6,003 nt of DNA from Desulfobacula sp. (GTDB lineage: Bacteria > Desulfobacterota > Desulfobacteria > Desulfobacterales > Desulfobacteraceae), in NCBI GenBank assembly GCA_018702715.1, contig JABIYQ010000084.1, positions 1 through 6,003 on the forward strand. The letters run 5' to 3'. This document shows, in pieces, positions 1-4,721 of this stretch. The number at the start of each line of letters is the position of its first letter. Positions within the stretch are counted from its first letter, which is position 1. The position numbers and the translations under genes are program-made. The notes under the pieces were generated by a model, which did not search any database, was not told the origin of the DNA, and saw only the letters and a list, made by a program, of their open reading frames with translations.

Positions 1-116
1 AAAAAAGTTATCCCCAAAGCCCTGTCTGATGGATATTTGCAGGAGGTTAAGCGTTTAGCATCGAAACAAATATCCATCAGACAGGGCGGTTTCAAGCGTA
101 AGAGCTGAATAATTAC
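1..116. mobile_element. MITE-like element, copy 1 (left end cut by window edge)
   Basis: The sequence matches copies 2 and 3 from the window start to about 116. The central hairpin is perfect: 21 bp, 19-39 with 67-87, loop 40-66, and stem and loop are identical to copy 2. The right end, read inward, is GTAATTATTCAGCT, matching the left end of copy 3 at 11 of 14 positions. By analogy the target repeat would be AAATTTTT (117-124), with its partner outside the window. The inner end lies 40 bases after the stop codon of the small ORF (32 to the presumed repeat). Confidence 0.82.
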
Positions 117-150
117 AAATTTTTAAGCATACCAGATATCTATTATAAGG

Positions 151-168
151 GATCTATTACAATAGATC
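151..168. repeat. Short palindrome over the stop codon of the small ORF
   Basis: GATCTATT-AC-AATAGATC is a perfect 8-bp dyad. Read on the plus strand it is followed by GGTTTTTTT, like a weak intrinsic terminator for transcription from the left. On the minus strand no T tract follows. Its overlap with the TAA of the small ORF may be coincidence. Confidence 0.4.
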
Positions 169-249
169 GGTTTTTTTAAGGGCAATCATTATCCCTTTAT
201 ACGATGCAATTATTAAGATAACATAAAGTATTAAAAGTAGTGCGCTCAT
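157..249 (-). CDS. 30-residue single-helix membrane protein, candidate cytochrome bd small subunit (CydX/CydS-like)
   Basis: A 30-codon frame runs from ATG (249) to TAA (159-157), with AAGGA ten bases before the start. The product is SALLLILYVILIIASYKG (residues 2-19), which can span the membrane once, followed by IMIALKKTDLL, a short tail with two lysines. Small one-helix subunits of this size (CydX in proteobacteria, CydS in Bacillaceae) are encoded next to cydAB and stabilise the oxidase. This ORF follows cydB on the same strand, and the gap was only about 71 bases before the mobile element inserted. I see none of the conserved CydX residues (Trp near the N-terminus, Glu in the helix end), so homology is not claimed. 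It could instead be a non-coding AT-rich stretch, but the ribosome site, hydrophobicity and place argue for a gene. Confidence 0.55.
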   Translation of the reverse strand: MSALLLILYVILIIASYKGIMIALKKTDLL

Positions 250-315
250 AAATATAATTTCCTTTTCTTATCAACCTTTGTCTTTTATAGCCTTTTTTAA
301 TGGGATAAAATAATT

Positions 316-449
316 GTCATTGTTTAGCCCGTTAAAAGACGTTATCTCAGAGCCCTGTCTGATGGATATTTGCAGGAGGTTAAGCGTTTAGCATCGAAAC
401 AAATATCCATCAGACAGGGCGGTTTCAAACATAAGAGCTGAATAGTAAC
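316..449. mobile_element. MITE-like element, copy 2 (complete, 134 bp, between cydB and the small membrane ORF)
   Basis: Perfect 8-bp direct repeats AAATAATT (308-315 and 450-457) flank the element. The ends are imperfect inverted repeats (GTCATTGTTTAGCC at the left; GTTACTATTCAGCT read inward from the right, 9 of 14 matching). The central hairpin has a perfect 21-bp stem (352-372 with 400-420) and a 27-base loop (373-399). The sequence is nearly identical to copies 1 and 3, in the same orientation. There is no ORF, and no T tract follows the stem on either strand, so it does not look like a classical terminator. Removing the element and one target repeat leaves 71 bases between cydB and the next ORF. 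Confidence 0.9.
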
Positions 450-462
450 AAATAATTTACAA

Positions 463-1611
463 TTAATATGATTCTTCCTCAATAACTTCTTTGGCAGTCA
501 ATTTTTTTGAATCCATAAGCTTCCAAACATAAATAACATAGGCAAGAACAATGGGTATGCCAAGTGCTACATATGTCATGGTTGTCAAAGTATACATGCT
601 TGAGGATGCATTAAAGATTGTAAGGCTTGATTGCAGATCAAGTTTTGAGGGATAAAATGCAGTGTTGTTGAATGCGGGCAGGCACAATACAACAAGCCCG
701 ACAAATATAGTTCCAAATCCGCTGAACCAGATTCCCATCGTACTTTTTTTGAATGAAGATGAAAGAACACCATATAATACCAGTATAATTCCCGCTAAAA
801 GCAATATCATCAAATAGGGCATGGCCAGAAGATTGGATAAATATTTGGAAGAAACAAGGGAAACAATACCATTGCCGTCAACACTGAATCCTTTCATGAA
901 GAGGATAGAAATAAAAACATACAGCAAAAAAGGCAGGGCAATAAGGAAATTGTTCCAGGTGCCCTTACGTAACCTTGACTCAAGATGTGGTGTTAAAGAA
1001 AAATCAATGTTGTTTAAAAGGTATAATGCACCTAAAATCCTGGCATTGAATACAAGGAAAATACCAAGAGAAAGGTTAAACAGGGAAAAAGCTGCTTCAA
1101 GACCCCTTAAGTTTATCCCCAAAAGGGTGTAGTCCCAGCTTACCCTGTTATAAAGGTCAAGTGTAAAATTTGAGCCGGTATAAAAGGTGCCAACAGCTGC
1201 ACCGATCAGCAGAATACCAATTGAGCCGTTAATAAAAAGAAACAGTTCATAAACGGTTTCTCCCAAAAGATTGTTTGGTTTTTTTCGATATTCATAGCTT
1301 ACTGCCTGTATAATAAATGAAAAAAGAATCAGCATCCAAACCCAATAGGCCCCGCCAAAGCTTGTTGCATAAAATTTGGGGAAAGCTGCGAACAATGCTC
1401 CGCCAAACAGGACAAGTGTAGTAAAAGGCATTTTCCATTTGCGCCCCAAAGAGGTTACCACCAATGATTTTTCAAGCTCAGTTTTTGCGACCTGCCACAA
1501 AATCGTCTGCCCTCCCTGGACAAAGGTAAGAAACAAGAAAAGCGCACCAACTATGGAACAAATGATCCACCAAAGCTGTTGCAAAGTTGCATAGTCAAAA
1601 TTTGAAATCAT
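463..1611 (-). CDS. cydB: Cytochrome bd quinol oxidase subunit II
   Basis: This 382-residue subunit is the structural partner of CydA in the bd oxidase and has about eight to nine membrane helices. Family features include the N-terminal LQQLWWIICSIVG helix, the FGGALFAAFPKFYATSFGG stretch in the first third, and, near residue 315, NNTAFYPSKLDLQSSLTI followed by NASSSMYTL, which is typical of CydB in Bacteroidetes and Desulfobacterota. The charged tail ends in EEESY. I start at 1611 because AGGAGG lies nine bases upstream and the resulting length is close to that of E. coli CydB (379); starting at 1635 would add eight residues and overlap cydA. Only one base separates it from the cydA stop, so the two are co-translated. 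Five bases after the stop codon lies the target duplication of a mobile element. Confidence 0.97.
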   Translation of the reverse strand: MISNFDYATLQQLWWIICSIVGALFLFLTFVQGGQTILWQVAKTELEKSLVVTSLGRKWKMPFTTLVLFGGALFAAFPKFYATSFGGAYWVWMLILFSFIIQAVSYEYRKKPNNLLGETVYELFLFINGSIGILLIGAAVGTFYTGSNFTLDLYNRVSWDYTLLGINLRGLEAAFSLFNLSLGIFLVFNARILGALYLLNNIDFSLTPHLESRLRKGTWNNFLIALPFLLYVFISILFMKGFSVDGNGIVSLVSSKYLSNLLAMPYLMILLLAGIILVLYGVLSSSFKKSTMGIWFSGFGTIFVGLVVLCLPAFNNTAFYPSKLDLQSSLTIFNASSSMYTLTTMTYVALGIPIVLAYVIYVWKLMDSKKLTAKEVIEEESY

Positions 1612-1612
1612 T

Positions 1613-3148
1613 TTAACGGCCCTCCTCAGGTCCAATGGATATTTGTTTAAGCATGATTGTTATTTCAGCAATAAGCAAAATGGTAAATAAAACTAAAAAC
1701 ATAAAGAATGTAATCTGAACATTTTTTGCTGCAAGATTTGTGGCTGCCATTTTAACGGGTAAAAGGCCGTTAATGGCCCATGGCTGGCGGCCAACTTCCG
1801 CCACAACCCAGCCGGACTGCTGGGCAAGTAAACCCAGGAAGCCTGATATCAATCCAATGGGAAGCAGCCACCTTTTTTTTGTAAGCAAATTCTTTAAGGC
1901 ATAAAAAAGAAAGACAGTAAAAATAACAGGGAAAAGTGTTCCTAAAGCCACCATGATGTGAAAGGCATAGTATGGAATCGCAACCGGTGGAATCGCTTCT
2001 TCAGGTTTGTTGAGATATCCATACCCCATGTATTCCTGGTTTTTTCTAAAACTTGCCAATAAAATTTCAGTTTTTGAGCTATTCTTTTCTTTTTGGGCCT
2101 GTTTAAACATTTCAAGATCTTTTATGGCCGCTTTTCCTTTGACGATTTTTGATGCAACACTTTCTATTTTTTGTTCTTCATTACCATAAACCAGATCATC
2201 AATTCCCGGAACAAAAGAATTTAAGGTGCGGTTTGCTAAAAGAGAAAGAAGATAAGGTATTTTTACTTTCACTAAAAAAGGATCTTGATTGTCCCCGGGC
2301 TTTTTATCAGAATTTAGAATCCCTGCAGCAATGATGGGTGCGTTTGTCCGGCCTTTGTATAAGCCTTCAATAGCGGCAAGTTTCATGGGTTGTTTCTGAG
2401 CAACCAGAAAGGCGGATTCATCCCCGGTGAAAACTACAAAACTTGAAGAAAGCAGACCAAATACAGATGCCACAACAATGGATCTTTTAGCCATTTGAAC
2501 ATGTCTGTCTTTTATAAGATACCAGCAGGAGATGGTTAAAACGAATAAAGAGGCAAATAAAAATCCAGAGCTTGAAGTGTGGATGAATTTAGAAACAGCA
2601 ACAGGATTAAACACAACTTGTGCAAAATTGTCCATTTCAAATCGTGCGGTTTCAGGGTTAAAGATCATGCCTACAGGATTCTGCATCCAGCCATTGGCAA
2701 CAAGAATCCATACTGCTGAAAGGTTTGAACCAATGGCGACCATCCATGTGGAGAAAAGATGGAATCTTTCTGAAACCCTGTTCCATCCGAAAAACATGAC
2801 AGCAAAAAAAGTTGCTTCAAGAAAAAAAGCAAAAATGCCTTCAATTGCAAGGGGAGCTCCAAAAATATCTCCGACTATCCAGGAATAATTGGACCAGTTT
2901 GTTCCAAATTCAAATTCAAGGATGATTCCCGTTGCAACGCCGATGGCAAAATTGATTCCAAATAATGTCATCCAGAATTTTGTAATGGCCCGCCATTGTT
3001 TGTTTTTTGTGTGTACATAAATAGATTCAAAAAAAGCACAAAGAAAAGAGAGCCCCAGTGTTAACGGCACAAATAACCAGTGATACATGGCAGTTAGAGC
3101 AAACTGCGCCCTGGCCCAGTTCACCATACTCAAATCAATATCAATCAT
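1613..3148 (-). CDS. cydA: Cytochrome bd quinol oxidase subunit I
   Basis: This 511-residue catalytic subunit oxidises quinol and reduces O2 to water, using haems b558, b595 and d in the inner membrane. Compared with E. coli CydA, residues in the N-terminal half align with an offset of +4: His23 (His19), Glu103 and Glu111 (Glu99, Glu107), His190 (His186, b558 ligand), and the quinol-site Lys256 and Glu261 (Lys252, Glu257). Beyond the Q-loop the offset is +6: Met399 (Met393, b558 ligand) and Glu451 (Glu445, b595 ligand), the latter within GWVVAEVGRQPW. The Q-loop (about 262-390) is long and contains IPYLLSLLANRTLNSFVPGI, which resembles Bacteroidetes-type CydA more than the E. coli version. 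His397 stands where E. coli has Arg391. The start at 3148 fits the N-terminus of the family; its ribosome site AAGGA is rather far, 12 bases upstream. The gene is followed after one base by cydB. In an anaerobe the enzyme would serve mainly O2 removal or microaerobic respiration. Confidence 0.97.
   Translation of the reverse strand: MIDIDLSMVNWARAQFALTAMYHWLFVPLTLGLSFLCAFFESIYVHTKNKQWRAITKFWMTLFGINFAIGVATGIILEFEFGTNWSNYSWIVGDIFGAPLAIEGIFAFFLEATFFAVMFFGWNRVSERFHLFSTWMVAIGSNLSAVWILVANGWMQNPVGMIFNPETARFEMDNFAQVVFNPVAVSKFIHTSSSGFLFASLFVLTISCWYLIKDRHVQMAKRSIVVASVFGLLSSSFVVFTGDESAFLVAQKQPMKLAAIEGLYKGRTNAPIIAAGILNSDKKPGDNQDPFLVKVKIPYLLSLLANRTLNSFVPGIDDLVYGNEEQKIESVASKIVKGKAAIKDLEMFKQAQKEKNSSKTEILLASFRKNQEYMGYGYLNKPEEAIPPVAIPYYAFHIMVALGTLFPVIFTVFLFYALKNLLTKKRWLLPIGLISGFLGLLAQQSGWVVAEVGRQPWAINGLLPVKMAATNLAAKNVQITFFMFLVLFTILLIAEITIMLKQISIGPEEGR
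1621..1626 (-). promoter_or_regulatory. Ribosome binding site that fixes the cydB start
   Basis: AGGAGG inside the last codons of cydA lies nine bases before the ATG at 1611. The more upstream in-frame ATG (1635) would sit before this site and overlap cydA by 23 bases, so 1611 is the better start. Confidence 0.8.
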
Positions 3149-3200
3149 CGTCTTTTTTTTTCCTTTTAAAAGAGTTTTGGATTAGTATTAAAAAAATCAT

Positions 3201-3335
3201 GTAATAGTTCAGCCTGTTAAAAGAAATTATTTCAAAGCCCTGTCTGATGGATATTTGCAGGAGGTTAAGCGTTTAGCATCGAAAAAAAATATTCATCAGA
3301 CAGGGCGGTTTCAAGTATAAGAACTCAATAGTTAC
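3201..3335. mobile_element. MITE-like element, copy 3 (complete, 135 bp, between DUF4492 gene and cydA)
   Basis: The element is bounded by perfect 8-bp direct repeats AAAATCAT (3193-3200 and 3336-3343), a clear target-site duplication. Its ends are imperfect inverted repeats: GTAATAGTTCAGCC at the left, and GTAACTATTGAGTT read inward from the right. The centre is a long hairpin, 3237-3256 pairing with 3287-3306. This copy differs from the others in the right arm: one C-to-A change, one extra A in the A run, and one C-to-T change that leaves a G-U pair in RNA. It has no coding capacity. GTAA ends and 8-bp duplications are features of IS66-family elements, so it may be mobilised by an IS66-type transposase elsewhere in the genome (inference). 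Confidence 0.88.
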
Positions 3336-3344
3336 AAAATCATT

Positions 3345-3611
3345 TTAATTGGTTTTTAAAGCACTTCTTGTGATTTGCTCAAGAACATAGCTTGCTTTTT
3401 CTTCATCGGTCGCAAATTTTGTATTCAAATAGTTAGGAAAGAAAAAAAGTTTTAGGATCACAAACATCACTAAAAGTTTTATCAGGATGATTGCCCACAA
3501 TTTTTTTCCAAGAACCATTCCCCTAAAACCATCACGATAAAATGTATAAATAGAATCAACGATTTTTAAACCATTATTTTTTTTCTCAATATTTGTAATA
3601 CTATTTTTCAT
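3345..3611 (-). CDS. DUF4492 family small membrane protein, cytochrome bd-associated
   Basis: Residues from about 16 onward (IYTFYRDGFRGMVLGKKLW, then a hydrophobic helix IILIKLLVMFVILKLFFFPNYL) match the DUF4492 pattern as I know it: an amphipathic FYxxGF..M..G..LW entry, one membrane helix, an FFFPN exit and a short polar tail (88 residues in all). The family is found next to cydAB in Bacteroidetes, Epsilonproteobacteria and some Desulfobacterota. Its function is unknown; an assembly or accessory role for cytochrome bd is inferred from location. I chose the ATG at 3611 because it overlaps the preceding frame as ATGA. An in-frame ATG at 3623 would add four residues (MDQP); neither has a good ribosome site. 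One base after the stop codon lies the target duplication of a mobile element that now separates this gene from cydA. Confidence 0.8.
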   Translation of the reverse strand: MKNSITNIEKKNNGLKIVDSIYTFYRDGFRGMVLGKKLWAIILIKLLVMFVILKLFFFPNYLNTKFATDEEKASYVLEQITRSALKTN

Positions 3612-3796
3612 TGGCTGATCCATTGGAGTTTTTTGGGAAATGTTCTTATGGTAATATGTTTTTCCATTTGAATCCTTTTCTCTTGCCTATTAAAAATTCT
3701 TTTATCCTTTTGTCTTTTCGATTTAGAGCAATTAATATGCCATAAAAGGAAAATAAGAATAAAATAGATGACTAGTGAGATTGATAAAAATACCAT
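3608..3796 (-). CDS. Possible small one-helix membrane protein, first gene of the cyd operon
   Basis: I do not recognise this 62-codon frame. Residues 2-22 form one strongly hydrophobic segment (SISLVIYFILIFLLWHINC region), followed by a very basic tail rich in Lys and Arg (24-48), the layout of a small inner-membrane protein with a cytoplasmic tail. Its TGA (3610-3608) overlaps the ATG of the DUF4492 gene at 3611 as ATGA, typical of translational coupling. The ATG at 3796 has no clear ribosome site. By contrast, an in-frame ATG at 3667 has AAGGA five bases before it and would give a 19-residue leader peptide instead. AT-rich DNA easily produces hydrophobic frames by chance, so coding is uncertain; the coupled overlap is the main argument in favour. 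Confidence 0.35.
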   Translation of the reverse strand: MVFLSISLVIYFILIFLLWHINCSKSKRQKDKRIFNRQEKRIQMEKHITIRTFPKKLQWISQ

Positions 3797-3824
3797 AAAT
3801 GATTCATCAGCTTATGACAATGCT

Positions 3825-3856
3825 GTTTTGAATTATTTTATTAAATTATTCAAAAC
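3825..3856. promoter_or_regulatory. Long dyad over the -10 element
   Basis: GTTTTGAATTATTT (3825-3838) and AAATTATTCAAAAC (3843-3856) form 14-bp arms with one mismatch and a four-base centre. The outer nine pairs (GTTTTGAAT/ATTCAAAAC) are unbroken. The -10 box lies at the centre, so a bound protein would block polymerase; as RNA it would sit at or before the transcript start. It is AT-rich, so function is inferred only from position. Confidence 0.4.
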
Positions 3857-3868
3857 ATAACTTAACAA
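3840..3868 (-). promoter_or_regulatory. Candidate sigma-70 promoter of the DUF4492-cydAB operon
   Basis: On the minus strand TTGTTA (3868-3863) and TTTAAT (3845-3840) are separated by 17 bases, fair matches to the -35 and -10 consensus. Transcription would start near 3833, about 35 bases before the first possible start codon (3796). The region is very AT-rich, so chance matches are possible. The overlap with two dyads adds some weight. Confidence 0.4.
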
Positions 3869-3874
3869 AGTTAT
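3857..3874. promoter_or_regulatory. Palindrome over the -35 element, possible operator
   Basis: ATAACTT-AACA-AAGTTAT is a perfect 7-bp dyad with a four-base spacer, and it covers the proposed -35 box. The half-site spacing resembles operators of dimeric regulators of the CRP/FNR type, but the bases do not match the FNR consensus (TTGAT-N4-ATCAA). The cognate regulator is unknown. Confidence 0.35.
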
Positions 3875-3960
3875 CATGGGTTTGTTTGCTATATTTGTTT
3901 CAAATGCGGATAAAGATGGGGCATTAATGTATCAGAAAAGTGAGACAAAAAGATGGAAGG

Positions 3961-3994
3961 ACATATAAAGTTAGGTATAAAAAACTTTATATGT
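3961..3994. repeat. Perfect 12-bp inverted repeat with 10-bp spacer
   Basis: ACATATAAAGTT (3961-3972) and AACTTTATATGT (3983-3994) are exact reverse complements. The dyad is about 100 bases upstream of the candidate cyd promoter and about 50 bases past the terminator of the other operon. It could be a distal operator or an RNA hairpin; no T tract follows on either strand, so I do not call it a terminator. Confidence 0.6.
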
Positions 3995-4043
3995 TATAGC
4001 CTTTAACAAATATAAAGGAGCATTAGTATGGACAAAAGAAAGG

Positions 4044-4071
4044 AATGCGGCAGGAGGAATCCTGCCGCATT
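4044..4071 (-). terminator. Hairpin terminator after the octahaem cytochrome/cytochrome b operon
   Basis: An 11-bp perfect stem (4044-4054 with 4061-4071, including ATGCGGCAGG/CCTGCCGCAT) with a six-base loop starts nine bases after the cytochrome b stop codon. On the minus strand it is followed by CCTTTCTTTTG, a weak T tract. On the plus strand it is followed by T-rich sequence (TTGATTTATTACTTTTTTG), so it may work in both directions and insulate the two operons. Confidence 0.75.
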
Positions 4072-4079
4072 TTGATTTA

Positions 4080-4721
4080 TTACTTTTTTGTTGCCTGGGT
4101 TTCCCAGTCTGCAATCTCAGTTGTTTCGTAAATTTCTTCCCATCCTGTAACCATTCCTGCAATATGGCTGAAAAGGGAATGGCCGGTTGTGGTCATATAA
4201 AGATGGACGATTAGAAAGTTTAAAAGAAAGAGTGCAATCAAGGTGTGGGTAACAGCCAGGATCGGCAGGGGCAGAATCTGGGGTATATCGTTATACAAAT
4301 AATATAAAAGACCTGTTGCCATTTGGGCCGGCAGCAGCATTGCAGATATGCCGAGATATGCGAGCCGCTGCAAGGGGTTGTGTTTGGCCCCTTTTGCTTT
4401 TTGCACTGGATGTGGTTTGCCCTGAAAAATTCCCCAGGAATAGTAGAGGACCACTGAAAAAAGTTTTTTTGTTGTGGGTATGTATTGCTTCCATTCCCCG
4501 GTTGTAAATAGCCAGAATACAAAAAATGCAAATAGAATCAGCCAGGACAGGCCGATAAAATTATGTATATTCACAGCAGTTTGAAATCCGAGCAATGTAT
4601 AGGTGCCATGAATTTCAAGACCGGTAACAATAAGGCTTATAACCATAAGGGCCTGAAGCCAGTGCCAGAGACGTTCATATCTTGTGTAAAGATAAATTTT
4701 TATAATTTTTTTATCTTTCAT
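4080..4721 (-). CDS. Membrane b-type cytochrome (hydrogenase/thiosulfate-reductase cytochrome b-like), partner of the octahaem cytochrome
   Basis: This 213-residue integral membrane protein resembles the cytochrome b561/Ni-Fe hydrogenase b-type family, whose members pass electrons between quinone and periplasmic redox proteins. It opens with the typical YTRYERLWHWLQA entry into helix 1 (about 18-36). Further hydrophobic helices lie at about 55-73, 118-143 and 150-176, with a shorter hydrophobic stretch around 86-99. Candidate haem ligands are His20, His53, His159 and His173, which would serve two b haems, as usual in this family. The basic loop near 101-114 (GKPHPVQKAKGAKH) is probably cytoplasmic. 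The gene begins at the base after the upstream stop codon, with its ribosome site inside the upstream gene, so the two proteins are probably made together. The C-terminal helix and HGMGR of the octahaem protein would let it dock directly on this subunit; that contact is inferred. A terminator hairpin follows the stop codon. Confidence 0.85.
   Translation of the reverse strand: MKDKKIIKIYLYTRYERLWHWLQALMVISLIVTGLEIHGTYTLLGFQTAVNIHNFIGLSWLILFAFFVFWLFTTGEWKQYIPTTKKLFSVVLYYSWGIFQGKPHPVQKAKGAKHNPLQRLAYLGISAMLLPAQMATGLLYYLYNDIPQILPLPILAVTHTLIALFLLNFLIVHLYMTTTGHSLFSHIAGMVTGWEEIYETTEIADWETQATKK

Larger units (their letters stand above)
3797..4043. other. Intergenic control region between the two operons
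   Basis: I find no convincing gene here. It holds three separate inverted repeats and one candidate promoter (listed separately), which is dense for 247 bases even allowing for AT-richness. On the plus strand AAGGAG (4015-4020) and a seven-base spacer precede a 15-codon ORF (ATG 4028, TGA 4073-4075) that runs through the terminator hairpin. It would make MDKRKECGRRNPAAF, and nothing in the window follows it in that direction. I treat it as unproven. Confidence 0.6.

Noticed and set aside
352..420. Hairpins of the repeats as ordinary intrinsic terminators
   Set aside because: No T tract follows the stem on either strand, the loop is long, and two copies lie inside what looks like one operon.
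316..449. Integron attC site (long palindrome next to a gene end)
   Set aside because: The paired GTTRRRY/RYYYAAC core sites are not at the ends, and the central part is strictly conserved, the reverse of attC sites.
821..1132. Plus-strand frame of 103 codons inside cydB
   Set aside because: It is antisense to a clear cydB coding region, with arginine/lysine-rich low-quality sequence and no recognisable family.
2532..2888. Plus-strand frame of 118 codons inside cydA
   Set aside because: It is a mirror frame of conserved cydA sequence, with no ribosome site of its own and no domain.
1..3335. CRISPR array suggested by three near-identical repeats
   Set aside because: The repeats are over 100 bp, are separated by whole genes at unequal distances, and have target duplications; there are no spacers.
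3876..3967. Plus-strand frame of about 30 codons in the intergenic region (ATG near 3876)
   Set aside because: It has no ribosome site and no recognisable features, and it lies across the candidate promoter upstream region.
4073..4075. TGA of the 15-codon plus-strand ORF as a selenocysteine codon
   Set aside because: The hairpin lies before, not after, the TGA, and reading on gives only antisense of the cytochrome b gene.
4238..4531. Minus-strand frames of 67-97 codons inside the cytochrome b gene
   Set aside because: They are out-of-frame shadows of the cytochrome b coding sequence.
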